A stretch of 64,000 nucleotides of DNA from Aradus depressus. Taxonomy: Eukaryota; Arthropoda; Insecta; Hemiptera; Aradidae. The stretch covers positions 9,869,107-9,933,106 of the forward strand of contig OY759225.1 of the NCBI GenBank assembly GCA_963662175.1, in the 5' to 3' direction. The translations under genes were made by a program, and so were the position numbers. Shown here one piece after another: positions 10,742 to 21,203 of the stretch. Each line of letters starts with the position of its first letter. The first letter of the stretch is position 1. The notes beneath the pieces were generated by a model that made no database searches, was not told the DNA's origin, and saw nothing but the letters and a program-made list of their open reading frames with translations.

Positions 10742-10984
10742 TATAGAATAAAACAGTGGGAAGACAACGTCTTTTGTTTCTATTAGACATATTTTTCTGT
10801 AAATATAAACTTCTATGAAATTGAGTCTCAAAATATTAAACTTCAGAACGGAAACTAAACCGCAGCTAACCAACTTTCTGAAAGTTTCTACTTTTGAAAA
10901 GTTCATGAAATGAAAAGTTGAGGAAAACCATGCAGAGTTAATAAAACAGTTTTTCAATGAAAACATTTTTACTTCCTCAGGTAT

Positions 10985-11415
10985 AGGGGAAGTTATGTAA
11001 TCGGTCAATTAAATTATGCGGAGTTTTCAACGGAATTTTATGTTTTCCGATCTCTAGATTCCAAATATTAAAAAAAAAAAAATACGGTCATTGTCTGTGA
11101 ATACGATACTCCCGAATGAATGTATCGACACGAACTTTCATATGTGAATCCACTACCCTACGACGACAGTTATTTTTCAGCCAAATGGACCATAGGGGGG
11201 AGGGGGGACTCAATTCAAAAACCCTAATAACTGCCAATGTAACGAAATTATTGACACAAAACGAGTATGAGGATTTTGGAGCCTCTATGTAAATCAACTT
11301 TTGTATATTGCCAAAAACGGTCGACTGGTTTTGGAGGGGGCGAAAAGTTTTTAGATTAATTCGTTCTGGGGAAGTGCATTGCCGGTGATTCACCGACTAT
11401 TTTTCTAATTTTATT
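10985..11415 (+). repeat. Dispersed repeat DR1, nearly complete copy
   Basis: Module order: GGGGAAGTTATGTAATCGG, GCGGAGTTTTCAACGGAATT, a short A-run, TGTCTGTGAATACGATACTC, ATGAATGTATCGACACGAA, a CAGCCAAATGGACC block, AACCCTAATAACTGCC, CGGTCGACTGGTTTTGGAGG, CGTTCTGGGGAAGTGCATTG. The same order recurs, with deletions or expansions, at 30915, 47990 and elsewhere, and inverted at 37440 and 52985. No coding frame; family not recognised. Confidence 0.85.
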
Positions 11416-11896
11416 TTTGGGATAAGGAGACCGGAAAACATGAAATTCCTTGAAAACGCCGCATCGAATTTGTGACCGATAACATAACTTCTGCTACACT
11501 TCGTATAACTGGGGAAGAAAACGGGGAAAAAAAGCAATAAAAGAGAACAATGACATTGTGGCAGAAACGTGGGACAAAATTCACTTCTCTTTATAAGGTT
11601 TCTTCAGTTGGGTCACATAAACGAAAGGATATTCCGAGGAATCGATGAAGCTTTTGGAAGGGTTTCATTTGACAGAGTTTTTGGAGGAAAAAAGTCGAAG
11701 AGTGATCAGTGTAAAAAGTGAATTCGAAAAAAAGAAAACGGAGAAAAATGTGAAAATAGAAGAAAGGAAGGGCTTCTCAGGACAGGAACACTCCCAGAGA
11801 ACCAGACCGAAACAAACAGAACAAAAACAAATTTCACCGGGTAGGTCTTCAGGGAGAGAGAGGGAGGTACGGAGAAGGGGAGACAGCAGTGTGTAA
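11416..11896. other. Non-coding, unassigned
   Basis: The first 80 bases are DR1-like in inverted orientation (TGAAATTCCTTGAAAACGCC). A lysine/glutamate/arginine-rich open frame at 11645-11896 is low-complexity and not supported as a gene. Confidence 0.4.
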
Positions 11897-12131
11897 ACAT
11901 ATCAAGTAAACAGGAGGGGGGAAACATCGGAATGTAGCCGCTGTAAACAATGTTGGAAGTAACAGAGTGACGCTGTAAACAGAGTGAAACACCGGAGTCT
12001 AGCCGCTGTAAACAATGTTGGAAGCAACAGTGTAACGCTGTAAACAGGGTGAAACACCGGAATCTAGCCGCTGTAAACAATGTTGGAAGCAACAGTGTAA
12101 CGCTGTAAACATATCAAGTAAACAGGAGGGT
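11897..12131. repeat. 65-bp minisatellite, 3 units, flanked by direct repeat
   Basis: Units start at about 11937, 12002 and 12067 (GCCGCTGTAAACAATGTTGG then AACAGTGTAACGCTGTAAAC). The array is bracketed by ACATATCAAGTAAACAGGAG at both ends. Confidence 0.92.
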
Positions 12132-12684
12132 TGAATTACTCATCATATCTACACTTCGTGAAGTTAAAAATGGTCGATGAATCACGCTCTCTCATTCAAT
12201 AATTTTTAAGTAATGAGCCGTAAAACTTTTTATTTTTATTGTAACTTTATTTTGTGACTACTTGATTGTCGTAATAAATTGTAACAAATGAGTTATAAAT
12301 GAATAAATCCTTGATTTGGAAGCATATTTATATTTAACAAAACACAAAATTGTACTAGATATATTAATAAATCGATATATAAATACTTTGCATCCCGATA
12401 TTATCAAGTATCGATATCATACCCGATATTTTGAGTGAAAGTTTATAATATTGAAGGTTGAAGCTGTCTGTTAATTAGTGGGATTAATGATCTACCTGAG
12501 GACAGGTTTAATTAGAAAATGTAATTTAGTATCAACAGTTCAGAGTAATATAGGAATTATAAATCAAGTGGATCATTATCTTGACATGCAGTGCAGTATT
12601 AGAACTGTTCCCAACCTGACTACTCACATGGTGAACTAGTGAAATAGTTGAGACAATGACAGGTAAGAATGGCAATATTTCAAT
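12132..12684. other. AT-rich non-coding stretch
   Basis: Contains scattered ATATCGAT-like motifs near 12355-12430 that resemble the following tandem repeat, so the array may once have extended further left. Nothing else recognised. Confidence 0.5.
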
Positions 12685-13225
12685 ATACATCGATATATCG
12701 AACAACTGGTATATTGCCACAAATAAATCGTAGCGGCCGATATATCGGACAGAATATATCGATATACCGTGAAACCAGCGATAAGGTACACGTGTTTAAG
12801 AGGACAGTTACAGACCCACCGGCATGGAACATTCATTTTCCATGTATTTAACACCTCTATTTAGAGGACAATCTAAATAAAGGACTGAGACACTGAATCG
12901 TCCTAAAATACATCGATATATCGAACCACTGGTATATCGCTACAAATAAATCATAGCGGCCGATATATCGGATAGAATATATCGATACTCCGTGAAACCA
13001 GCGATAAGGGACACCTCTGTTTAGAGGACACTAAATAAAGGACTGAGACACTGAATCGTCCTAAAATATATCGATATATCGAACCACTGGTATATCGCTA
13101 CAAATAAATCATAGCGGCCGATATATCGGATAGAATATATCGATATTCCGTGAAACCAGCGATAAGGGACACCTCTGTTTAGAGGACACTAAATAAAGGA
13201 CAGGGACACTGAATCGTCCTAAAAT
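12685..13225. repeat. ATATCGAT-rich tandem repeat, 3 units of about 156 bp
   Basis: Units begin near 12688, 12911 and 13067. Each has CATCGATATATCGAAC, ATAGCGGCCGATATATCGG, ATATCGATA, GTGAAACCAGCGATAAGG, and GAATCGTCCTAAAATA. The first unit carries about 67 extra bases (near 12792-12858). Several CGATATATCG palindromes give local hairpins. Confidence 0.93.
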
Positions 13226-13374
13226 CAAAAATAAATAAAATAAAATAATTATTCAAATAATTGAAATAATAGAATAGAATAGATTAATTTTATTTGTAGG
13301 CGTCCAACTTAAATGTTTGACGCCGTATACATTTGAAATAATATGATTAATAATAAATAAATAAATAATAAATA

Positions 13375-13510
13375 TAACATTTCCTGTAGAAATTGTTAGC
13401 TGGTCTTCTACTAAATTTTGATTTCTACAGTCATTTCCGAAAAGGGCCTTAAAAAATATATCGAAAGTTCAAGACGTGCAATTTTGAATAAAGTGCTCGT
13501 ATTTAAAAAA
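13375..13510 (+). repeat. Dispersed hairpin repeat DR2
   Basis: CATTTCCTGTAGAAATTG, GCTGGTCTTCTACTAAATTT, GATTTCTACAGTCATTTCC, then TCGAAAGTTCAAGACGTGCA. The same continuation is found at 25300-25430. Confidence 0.85.
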
Positions 13511-14176
13511 AAAATCAACTAATAATTATTTCAATTGGATTTCTTCTAAAGATAATGATAAATAATAATGAGATGCCATCTTGTTTCTTTTTTAAAAATG
13601 TTAAATCTAATCCAAAGGTAGCTTTTTTGTGTCTGTGAACACGATAACTCCCGTATAATAAAATGATTATTATTATTATTATTATTATTAGTTAAATTAT
13701 TGTTCTTCCGGATTCTATTATCTTATTCATTTTGGTTCGTTTCGTGGGTTCGCCAAGATTCAACAGTTTTTAAAAACTAAGATGATGAGGTGGCAAAACA
13801 CACAAAAAGAAACTTACTCCATGATTATTTTGATAAATATATTTGTTAAAAACATTATTGATCTTTATAAGTCTTTCTCAGAATCCTTTCAACTTTTACT
13901 ATTATCCTAAAATATATTTGTATATTACTTATGATCTAAAGGTACCTCGTTGCGTTGTCTACCGCGATTTCTTCTGGTCTTCGGATTTCTTCAATATTCC
14001 ACTGACTCTACGTTAAAATTGATATATGTTTCACTTTTTTTCTGTTTCATATAATAAAAATGGTACTGATTTATAAAGTTCTACAACTGACATCTCAAAA
14101 CAACTGGGAACTCCTCCAACACGAAGGTGTCTGACTCCTGAGAACCTTCCTCTGCGAAGGGCTAGCTAAGTAAGTT
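13511..14176. other. Non-coding with ATT microsatellite at 13667-13690
   Basis: Positions 13630-13665 contain a DR1 scrap (TGTCTGTGAACACGATAACT). The remainder is not recognised. Confidence 0.5.
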
Positions 14177-14389
14177 CTAGCAGGGCTCGTCTAGCTTTCC
14201 CGCCATACTTCCGCCGGGACTTTCCTTCACACCGATTGGCTTGTCCAGAGCAGCTGGTCTACACCCTTCTTTACTTGGTATTTCTGCTGACGTCATCGGA
14301 CTTCTCCCTTCTTCCTGGCCTCCAATTTTTATATTTCCATCGGCATTTTCATTTTTACTTAAATCACTTTTAAAACATTTAATGTCCAT
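14177..14389 (-). CDS. Unrecognised 70-residue open frame in a GC-richer patch
   Basis: ATG at 14389 (minus) opens 70 codons, beginning MDIKCFKSDLSKNENADG and ending SMAGKLDEPC. The patch 14100-14350 has clearly more G and C than its surroundings and the composition is hydrophilic. No splice sites, domain or repeat relationship is apparent, so it could be a transposon ORF1 remnant, an exon or chance. The next frame downstream stays open for a short way (SPSQRKVLRSQTPSCWRSS). Confidence 0.3.
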   Translation of the reverse strand: MDIKCFKSDLSKNENADGNIKIGGQEEGRSPMTSAEIPSKEGCRPAALDKPIGVKESPGGSMAGKLDEPC

Positions 14390-14439
14390 ATTTTTGGATA
14401 TTACAGCCGTTAGAAAGTATGTTTAGAGATGAGATCTCA

Positions 14440-14720
14440 TACGTAAATCAAGTCCCCATAAGGACGAAATGTTCAACAGGATCAGCCGAAAAGAAGGCGG
14501 GATCAGAGGTAGGCTTAACTCAAAATCCTAATAACTGCCGATGTAATAGAAGACATGAAATATTATATTGAAATTTAAAATCCCATAAAGACGGCTCCTA
14601 TTAATTTTCAGCGGAATCGGCCGAAAGAGGGAGCTGGATCCAAAAACCCTAATAACTTGTAATGAATGTATCGATAAATAGTTTAGTATAGTCCGTACCC
14701 AAAATGTAGAACGATCCATT
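14440..14720 (+). repeat. Dispersed repeat DR1, fragmentary modules
   Basis: Repeated modules of the type AATCCTAATAACTGCCGATG followed by TTTTCAGCGGAATCGGCC appear twice with deletions between them. Confidence 0.7.
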
Positions 14721-14740
14721 TCAAATATTCCACAACTAGG

Positions 14741-14775
<35 letters not shown>

Positions 14776-15530
14776 CAAGAGGAGGGTCTAACTAAAAGCT
14801 GTTATATGATTGGTGGGTGATGGCTCGGGGCCAAAACGGTTTGACCAATGAGGGGGGACCAACTTGGTGCGTTACCAACACCTTTGAGGGGGGGAGGGGC
14901 ATGTTGCGGATTTATGTGCTTTTAATGGCAATCCCCTTCTCCCCCCCACTCCCTTCTCCCCCCCCCCCCCCCACCCATACGACTTACTCTCAACTCAATC
15001 GCAGGGCGCAGGAGCCAACTCGAAGAGTAATACATCAAAACATATATCAATAGGCTTTATCAGGGAGAAGAAAAATTACGCGCTACTCAACCCCCTCTCC
15101 TTCGCGTTTCATGTTTGATTTTGTGTGTCGAGGTAATTCCGATTCACTAGTTTCGCTAAAAAAGTTTCACTTCAATAAGTTATTACTTCAATGTGGTTAT
15201 AAATACATGAACCCTATAAATATAGGGAGGAGTACGATAAAGGATTATATCAAAAATATTTTAATATTTATTTAAGTCTTGGTCTTCTCCACCTAAATGT
15301 TTTTTTTCGATTTTTCGATAGCACTAACGGTTTTCGAGGAAATCAAAGAAACGTCTAAAAATATTTTTAAAATTACATTTCAGAATAGTTTTCGGCATGT
15401 ATCTCAAAAACCGGGCGGCAAAAAATCGTGTTACATATAAAACATATATTTTAATGTTCTCTACAACTATTACTTGAAAATAATTTTTATTAGGTCATAA
15501 ACATAAGCAGTATCTTGTAAATTGTACTTA
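14721..15530. other. Non-coding; poly(T) and poly(C) tracts
   Basis: Poly(T) at 14749-14775, then a C-rich tract at 14938-14972 containing runs of 7 to 14 C. The segment 15380-15530 is the left flank of the LINE insertion and resembles 7860-7940. Confidence 0.6.
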
Positions 15531-16115
15531 GGCCCCGGAATAATCTACACAGTGGTATTCGAAGCTGCTGCAGGTTGGTGGCATCGCCCCACGAATCGGC
15601 AGCGTACGATTCTGACGCAAGCCCAGAGAGCAGCCCTTTTAAGAGTTACAAGGGCTTATCGTACTGTCTCTACGGCTGCGCTACAGATACTAGCGGGAGC
15701 CGCCCCCATTGACCTGATCTTGGATGGGGCTGTCGCTTCGTATTTCTGTAGACGCAACATGCCCTTAGGAGCAGATATTGATGAGCCCTTACGCCTAGCC
15801 CTAGATGAAGAGATGCGCGGACAGTCCAGACAAGTGCGCTGCAAGGACATCATTCAGAATTGGATTGTGGAAAAATGGCAACAACGTTGGTCACGATGCC
15901 CGAATGGCCGAACGATGTACGCATACTTCCCGGACGTCCGTGTACGCCTTGACTCAAGATGGGTACAGCCTACTCACTGGACGTCTCAAATATTATCAGG
16001 TCATGGTGATTTCAACTCCAAGCTGTTCTTCTTTCACAGGAAGAACACCCGGAACTGTTCGTTCTGAAAACTAATAAAAAAAAAAAAAAAAAAAAAAAAA
16101 AAGGCCCCAGAATAA
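15531..16115 (+). mobile_element. R1-like LINE fragment, truncated, with 13-bp target duplication
   Basis: Flanked by GGCCCCGGAATAA (15531-15543) and GGCCCCAGAATAA (16103-16115), one mismatch. The insert ends in a 27-base poly(A) at 16076-16102. Both ends of the element body are missing: the reading frame starts in the C-terminal part of the reverse-transcriptase ORF and stops before the usual cysteine motif. The target is itself a dispersed sequence also seen near 7900. Confidence 0.92.
15546..16067 (+). pseudogene. R1-clade reverse transcriptase, C-terminal fragment
   Basis: An open frame of about 173 residues lacks its own start (5' truncated). It has AAAGWWHRPTNRQRTILTQA, LLRVTRAYRTVSTAALQILA, GAAPIDL, WQQRWSRC and the late block LSGHGDFNSKLFFFHRK. 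This order (AYRTVSTAAL, G.AP.DL, then GHGDF) is characteristic of the region behind the RT domain in R1/TRAS-type LINEs. Only the start of the C-terminal zinc-finger region (NTRNCSF) remains before the stop and poly(A). It is a dead copy. Confidence 0.88.
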
Positions 16116-17034
16116 AGTGGTCTCAATTTCCGGCTGATTTCATCCAAAATCTCAGATCTAAGTTAGCACATAAGACCCCATCATTCCAAATTTCAAGTTC
16201 ATAGCAACAACCGTTTTAGTGGTAGAGCTCACAACTTTCCATGGACAAAACGTATTCAGGTGGAAAATCCGATGAAAACTCGATCTCGGATTTTCGCACA
16301 GTTACAATACTTCGTTATACTAACAAATGTAAATTAAATTAAATTAACATATTGAAAAACCCGAGTCAGGTAAAAACCAATTCATGAACTCCGAAGTTCT
16401 TTTATGGATGAGAACTTTTTTAATACCGAATGACATAGGAGCTCTTATGGGGCCTGAATTTGGCCCTGATCTTTTCCAATGGATAAAACCTATTTTCCAG
16501 TTCCCCAACTAAACCGGGAAATGCTTAACGTCCCATCCGAAGGGTATTCCATATAAAAAAAACTAAGAGCTTCGGTGGATTCTGAGCAATTGGCGCCCTC
16601 ACGTTCATTAGTAAAACATCTATTGACTTTCAGCCAAATAAGGAAAAATATAACATTTAGATGGAGAGCGAAAACTTACTTGATTACACAAAAACAAAAT
16701 ATGATTACTGAAGGTTTAATTCAGTGAATGACTAACTTCCTCTTTTCCAAAAGAACATTGTCAGCAGTAATAACAAGAGGGGAGAAAATCATAAGTATGG
16801 AAGAGAAGTGAAGAAGGACTTGATGGGACTCAGGGAAGGGGCTTAAAAGGGCAGGAAAAGATTGAGATGGGGAAGAACAAAGACATGAAGAGGTTGGGTA
16901 CTGGAGGAGTACTCAGCTTCTTTGACAGAAACCCGGACCACTTAGCCAGGTTCTATGTGGATATTACAATACAGTCCCCAGTCTACATCCAATCACAGTC
17001 ATCAAATTTACTTCTGGTTTCTTGTAGCCAATTT
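16116..17034. other. Non-coding
   Basis: Positions 16270-16310 carry the GATGAAAACTCGATCTCGG motif shared with 1837. Nothing coding is seen. Confidence 0.5.
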
Positions 17035-17745
17035 TAAATACAGTAAGCCCTCAAAATTCGCGAATCCTATTTTTTTTTTAAACTGTAATACATATAAAGA
17101 TTTTTCTAAACGAATATTAAAAATTAATTCAAATTATCCTAAATCATTAAACATCAAACGAATACAGGCGTTTCAGATCAAAAAACCCTCAGACTGATAA
17201 CACAGTGCCCCCCCATACATAAACAGAACACTTCATAACGATCTTATGATACACACAGTACCCGACACAATTCAAACTACTTACATACGGTTTTTATAGA
17301 AAATATTTACACACATACCAACCCAGAAATACGTACTTTATCTTCACAACAATTACCACATAACCCCGCATGAAGGTTGAAGAGAAGATGGAACCGCGAC
17401 TTATTGCCACCTTGAATCATGTTCTTAAATTGTTTTTTTTTTTTTAAATAATTTTCCTTTACTTTTATCATCTCTCTTATCCATCCAACAAAATTGTCTT
17501 TCAATTCTTTTTATTTATTTATTTTATTTTATTTTTTTTTATTTCTTTATTTATTTTATTTTTTTTTTTTTTTTCTGTTCTTGTCCTAATAATTAAGAAA
17601 AATTTTCGTCCCGAGGACCTACCACTGGGTGGTCTTCCTCTCACATGCCCTTCACGCCAACATATCAATACCTACCATCATAGATGCTGGTTGTTGCACC
17701 CTAGCAACATTTGTATCTTTATAAATAAAAGACAAAAAAAAAAAA
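17035..17745 (+). pseudogene. Jockey-type LINE 3' end relic with poly(A)
   Basis: Frameshifted coding pieces are readable: LNIKRIQAFQIK, KTLRLIT, HNDLMIHTVPDTIQ and RLKRRWNRDLL. These correspond to the post-RT region of Jockey-clade ORF2, where N.RIQ.FQ.K.LR.I.NAP and RRLKR.W recur. The 3' UTR includes GAGGACCTACCAC and ends ATCTTTATAAATAAAAGAC followed by poly(A) at 17733-17744. A second copy of the same 3' end lies at 44605-45285. Confidence 0.8.
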
Positions 17746-17783
17746 TATCCTAAGTAATATCAGTCCAACATATTTATTTTTTA

Positions 17784-17824
17784 CCACAACTAGTTTCATC
17801 AGTCAAACCGACATCTTCAGGTGG
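17784..17824 (-). ncRNA. Hammerhead-like ribozyme, family C
   Basis: Minus strand: CCAC, core CTGAAGA, extra T, helix II GTCGG/CTGAT (with G-U pairs) and loop TTTGA, GAAA, palindromic helix III ACTAGT, T at the cleavage site, then GTGG pairing with CCAC as a 4-bp helix I. Confidence 0.72.
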
Positions 17825-17901
17825 TGAATCTTAATAGAGAAAAAGTCAAATTTACTTATAGCTGAGTGTCCAGGTATTTGACCTCTTCTCTAATAACATT
17901 T

Positions 17902-17914
17902 ACCACCTGAAGAT
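17902..17914 (+). ncRNA. Hammerhead-like ribozyme, family C, 5' half of split copy
   Basis: Contains ACCACCTGAAGAT, i.e. helix I strand plus the CTGAAGA core and extra T. The downstream half is at 18923-18952 (ATGTCGGTTTGACTGATG, then TACTAGTTGTG), separated by the LINE insertion. The GAAA element has also decayed to GTA. Confidence 0.65.
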
Positions 17915-18922
17915 ATCGGGAAGATGTCTCCCCAAAGATGCAACACTCCCGACTATATACAGAATTATGTTTGCGGAACTGCTAACTATATTCCGTGAAT
18001 ATAGACCGATATTTACAGACGGATCAAGGACTCCAGAAGGTGTTGGATGTGCTTTTGCTTCGGAAAAATAGATCCGCTCATGGACACTTCCCCGATTAGC
18101 AACAGTTTACATTGCGGAGATGACAGCCATATACCAAGCTTTGGAGTACTGCTACACAAGTAAATGGATCAAGTACCTGATTTGTTCCGACTCTCTTAGT
18201 GCAATATATTCATTTAGGGGACTCATCTTAAGGAAACTGGAATCACACTACATACCATTGGAAAAGACATAGTCTTCACCTGGGTCCCAGGACATGTAGG
18301 AATCCATGGTAACGAGCTGGCGGACCGAGCCGCCAAGGAAGCTACAGCTGGCGAGCTAACAGAGGCCATACCAGTCCGTCCTGCAGACGTCAAGCAGCCA
18401 CTCAAATTGGCCATCAAAAATAAATGGCAAAAGCAATGGGAGGAGTGTAATACTTTTCTGAAGTCGATTAAACGTCGAATCGACACTGCTGATGTGACGT
18501 CTCTTTCCCGAAAAGAAAGAATGGTCCTGACGAGGCTAAGAATAGGATACACTTGGCTGACCCATGTCCACATTTTGTTGCGGAGATGCCCACCGAGATG
18601 TGCACTATGCAAGGAAGAACTTACTGTCTTTCACGTACTACAATCCTGTGAAGCTCTCAAACCCTAACGAGAAAGAGATGGATTGCCTCACGATGCTCGA
18701 GCAGTGCTGAAAGATAGCTCGGCCTACACATCTCAGCTGCTACTATTCTTTCGAAACACTGGACTATATCACCAAAAAATTATATGGTGCCATTCGCGGA
18801 GGAATAGCTAATATCCAGAGAGATAGCCTGAGCCACATTATGTCACCCTACCTACTATAATAATAGTTGTGCTGGCGCTAATGGCCTCTGCAGTCGATCC
18901 GCCTAGTAAAAAAAAAAAAAAA
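17915..18922 (+). pseudogene. I/R1-type LINE 3' fragment: RNase H and C-terminal region
   Basis: 5'-truncated copy with a poly(A) at 18907-18922. Pieces of an RNase H domain are visible with frameshifts and stops: FTDGSRTPEGVGCAFAS, then IYQALEYCY, CSDSLSAI, WVPGHVGIHGNELADRAAK. After it come IKNKWQKQWEECN, LTRLRIGYTWLTHVHILLR and CPPRCALCKEELTVFHVLQS, the cysteine/histidine tail typical of RNase H-bearing LINEs. The 3' UTR has CTAATGGCCTCTGCAGTCGA. It inserted into the core of a family C ribozyme; a clear target duplication longer than two bases is not visible. Confidence 0.88.
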
Positions 18923-18965
18923 ATGTCGGTTTGACTGATGTACTAGTTGTGATAAAAAAATAACA

Positions 18966-19419
18966 TATAAGTTGGACTTATACATCTGTATTACTTATTT
19001 AGAAATATATTATTAATCAATAAAGATATCTGGCATTCTTAGTATGTCTTCGTTTTGGTGGACAGATGAAGTGACAAATGCAATCTGTGCAGTCTTTGGC
19101 TTCACTCCAAGCTGGAATGTATATAAAGCAGAGAGAGGTGAACCCACGGAAAAAAAAGCAAGCCTCACTTCAAATTGTCTGGTCGATGACCATAAATTGT
19201 GGAAGATGAGTGGGACCTGTTAGGCCGGACCTGGAACCTAGCCAGCCATTTCTGTGCACAATTGCACAATTCTCCGTGAACAAGTCGAATGGAAAATATT
19301 ATATGAACTCTCTCCGCTAATAAGGATCTAGTATGATGATCTTTTAATTAGTTATTATGAAGGCATATCGCATACTACTATAAATAATAATAATATTTAT
19401 TTCAAAGCATAAAATATTA
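18966..19419. other. Non-coding
   Basis: No recognised gene or repeat. Confidence 0.4.
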
Positions 19420-19481
19420 AATGAATAAAACCAACTTATTTTTGAAATATTGTCTATTCCACTAAAGATATAAATATATAT

Positions 19482-19524
19482 ATAACTACCGGTTTCGGCT
19501 TTATACCATCGTCAGGTCTAGTTA
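19482..19524 (-). ncRNA. Hammerhead-like ribozyme, family D, left copy
   Basis: Minus strand: ATAAC...AGAC, core CTGACGA, extra T, short helix II GGT/GCC (with G-U), GAAA, helix III ACCGGT, A at the cleavage site, GTTAT. Helix I can form from ATAAC with GTTAT across an internal loop. Confidence 0.7.
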
Positions 19525-19988
19525 TGAACTAAGTCAGTTTGCAGAGAGCGACCCTTCTAATACATCTCGGGTGAAAGGGTGCCATTAAAACTTGGGAGTC
19601 CCCCGGCTGTACCGTTAGCTAACTCATGAAATATTTCCTAACAAAACCTAGTTCTAAATTTACATAAAACAATATTACTAGACTAGGCAAAACAACAAAT
19701 AAATAAGTACAAATACAATTCCACATATATGTTTCAAGTTATCTAAATCTTAATATTATTATTAATTTTATTTCTATTTTTATTATTTATTTGTATTTGT
19801 ACTTATTTATTTGTTGTTTTGCCACGATTAGTCCAGTAATATTGTTTTATGTAAATTTAGAACTAGGTTTTGTTAGGAAATATTTCATGAGTTAGCTAAC
19901 GGTACAGCCGGGGGACTCCCAAGTTTTAATGGCACCCTTTCACCCAAGATGTATTAGAAGGGTCGCTCTCTGCAAACTGACTTAGTTC

Positions 19989-20032
19989 ATAACTAGACCT
20001 GACGATGGTATAAAGCCGAAACCGGTAGTTAT
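19989..20032 (+). ncRNA. Hammerhead-like ribozyme, family D, right copy
   Basis: Same arrangement as the left copy: CTGACGA, T, GGTATAAAGCC, GAAA, ACCGGT, A, GTTAT. The two arms are identical across the core. Confidence 0.7.
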
Positions 20033-20164
20033 ATATATATTTATATCTTTAGTGGAATAGACAATATTTCAAAAATAAGTTTGTTTTATTCATTTATTAC
20101 AAGTTTCCACAATATGTCAGCGTTCCTCAACTTAGAAGTCATAAAATATTAGCTTAAGAGATAG

Positions 20165-20285
20165 CGTGCTTGTCTTTAAGAGATGAAAAAACCTTGAGCA
20201 TGCCGTCCTTCGTATGGGACGTTAAGCGATGGTACTGAGCTTGTACTATGTAAAGTAGGTACTCAATCCTAAAAATTTAGAGTAG
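20165..20285 (+). mobile_element. SINE fragment (central body)
   Basis: Contains GAGCATGCCGTCCTTCGTAT, GGGACGTTAAGCGATGGTAC and GTAGGTACTC, matching the central body of the SINE at 41381. Head and tail are missing. Confidence 0.8.
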
Positions 20286-20984
20286 AGAAAATTTTTGCGG
20301 TTTCTTTATATGTGTGAGGTGTTTACCCTTTTTTTATCATATGAATTTTAAAATTTTTCATCAACACGAAAATACCCTCTTTACGCCGCAACACTGTTGA
20401 TCCGCCCCGGAGCATCAGGATTAGAGTCTATATATATTGTTTCCGTTTAAATTAAATTTTTATATTTGACTTTTAATAGCTGTTTTCAGAGTTGTATAAA
20501 AGTTCAATAGCGCCCTCTATGAAATAGCTATAATTAATAGCTATAAATTGGAATCAGTTTGGTAACCCTTGTTAAACCCGGACAACCGCGTTCTGTCTCC
20601 TCTATTATTCTTGTTTTAATTACAGTCCCTGATGACCACCCGTTCTAGCTTCCCTGCCTCGTCCCTAGTTACATTATGGTCATAATAAATTTTCTTTGTG
20701 ATATATTTATCTGTTTATATTACTATCCTATCTAAAGTTTTTATTAAATAAAACTCCTACATTTGATGTGTTACTGTCAAAAGCTGAAGTAAGTTATTTT
20801 GCGAAGTGATTACACAAAATCTGAAACTCCTAACACAAATAATCGATTACTAGGTGACTTTGTGAAATTGTCCAATGATTTTATGTATTCAACAGGAGAA
20901 CCAAAATGGGATACATGTTATTCTCTTGATACATGATGTCTTGAGGTGCTTGATATTATGTCATAAATAAGGGATATTATTTCT
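20286..20984. other. Non-coding
   Basis: No recognised gene or repeat. Confidence 0.4.
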
Positions 20985-21203
20985 TATATATCGTGTGCTT
21001 ACTGCAAGAACCCATTAAGTCATTTTTATTTAGTTGTATTTTGCAGCCTACATTTGCAAGATATTGTCTAAATAGGTTTTGTTTTTCCTGTTTACTACAT
21101 CAGCTATACAAGCAGCGACTTTTTCTATAACAAACAACCAATATTTCAAATCAGCAAAAAAATTACATAATGGATTCTTGCAGTAAGCCCACGATATGTA
21201 TAT
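20985..21203. mobile_element. MITE-like element, 33-bp inverted ends
   Basis: Left end contains TCGTGTGCTTACTGCAAGAA then CCCATTA; right end contains TAATGGATTCTTGCAGTAAG then CCCACGA. The ends are inverted copies with a few mismatches. The interior is AT-rich with no coding frame. Confidence 0.75.

Larger units (their letters stand above)
10536..10787. mobile_element. 252-bp loop-free palindrome of family B hammerhead units
   Basis: Left arm 10536-10661 and right arm 10662-10787 are reverse complements with essentially one mismatch (ATAA versus ATGA in the ribozyme core) and no spacer. The centre is AAGATAACTGGCCAGTTATC. Each arm contains a hammerhead-like core. Diverged single arms of the same family occur at 32395 and 49500. 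Confidence 0.92.
17760..18965. mobile_element. Family C hammerhead foldback, interrupted by a LINE
   Basis: The left unit (17760-17830, minus) and right unit (17890-17914 plus 18923-18965, plus) are head-to-head copies. The right unit is split by the 1-kb insertion 17915-18922. Outer tails TATTTATTTTTTACCACAAC and GTTGTGATAAAAAAATAACA are complementary in layout, as in the other families. Confidence 0.75.
19420..20140. mobile_element. Family D hammerhead foldback, long arms
   Basis: Left arm 19420-19717 and right arm 19790-20095 are inverted copies sharing CTATTCCACTAAAGATATAA, the ribozyme, GACCCTTCTAATACATCT, and GTACAGCCGGGGGACTCCCA. The right copy continues to about 20140 through TTACAAGTTTCCACAATATG, a tail also found at 30240 and 48060. 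The centre (19718-19789) is a 72-bp AT-rich spacer. No coding frame is present. Confidence 0.9.

Noticed and set aside
10577..11008. 143-codon minus frame
   Set aside because: Spans the family B palindrome and adjacent AT-rich DNA; a mirror frame exists on the other arm, so it reflects the inverted repeat.
11645..12092. Charged plus frame (11645-11896) and cysteine/phenylalanine-rich minus frame (11706-12092)
   Set aside because: The minus frame runs through the 65-bp minisatellite and the plus frame is low-complexity purine-rich sequence; neither has a recognisable domain.
20630..20650. CTGATGA-containing sequence near 20633
   Set aside because: No GAAA box or pairing partners downstream.
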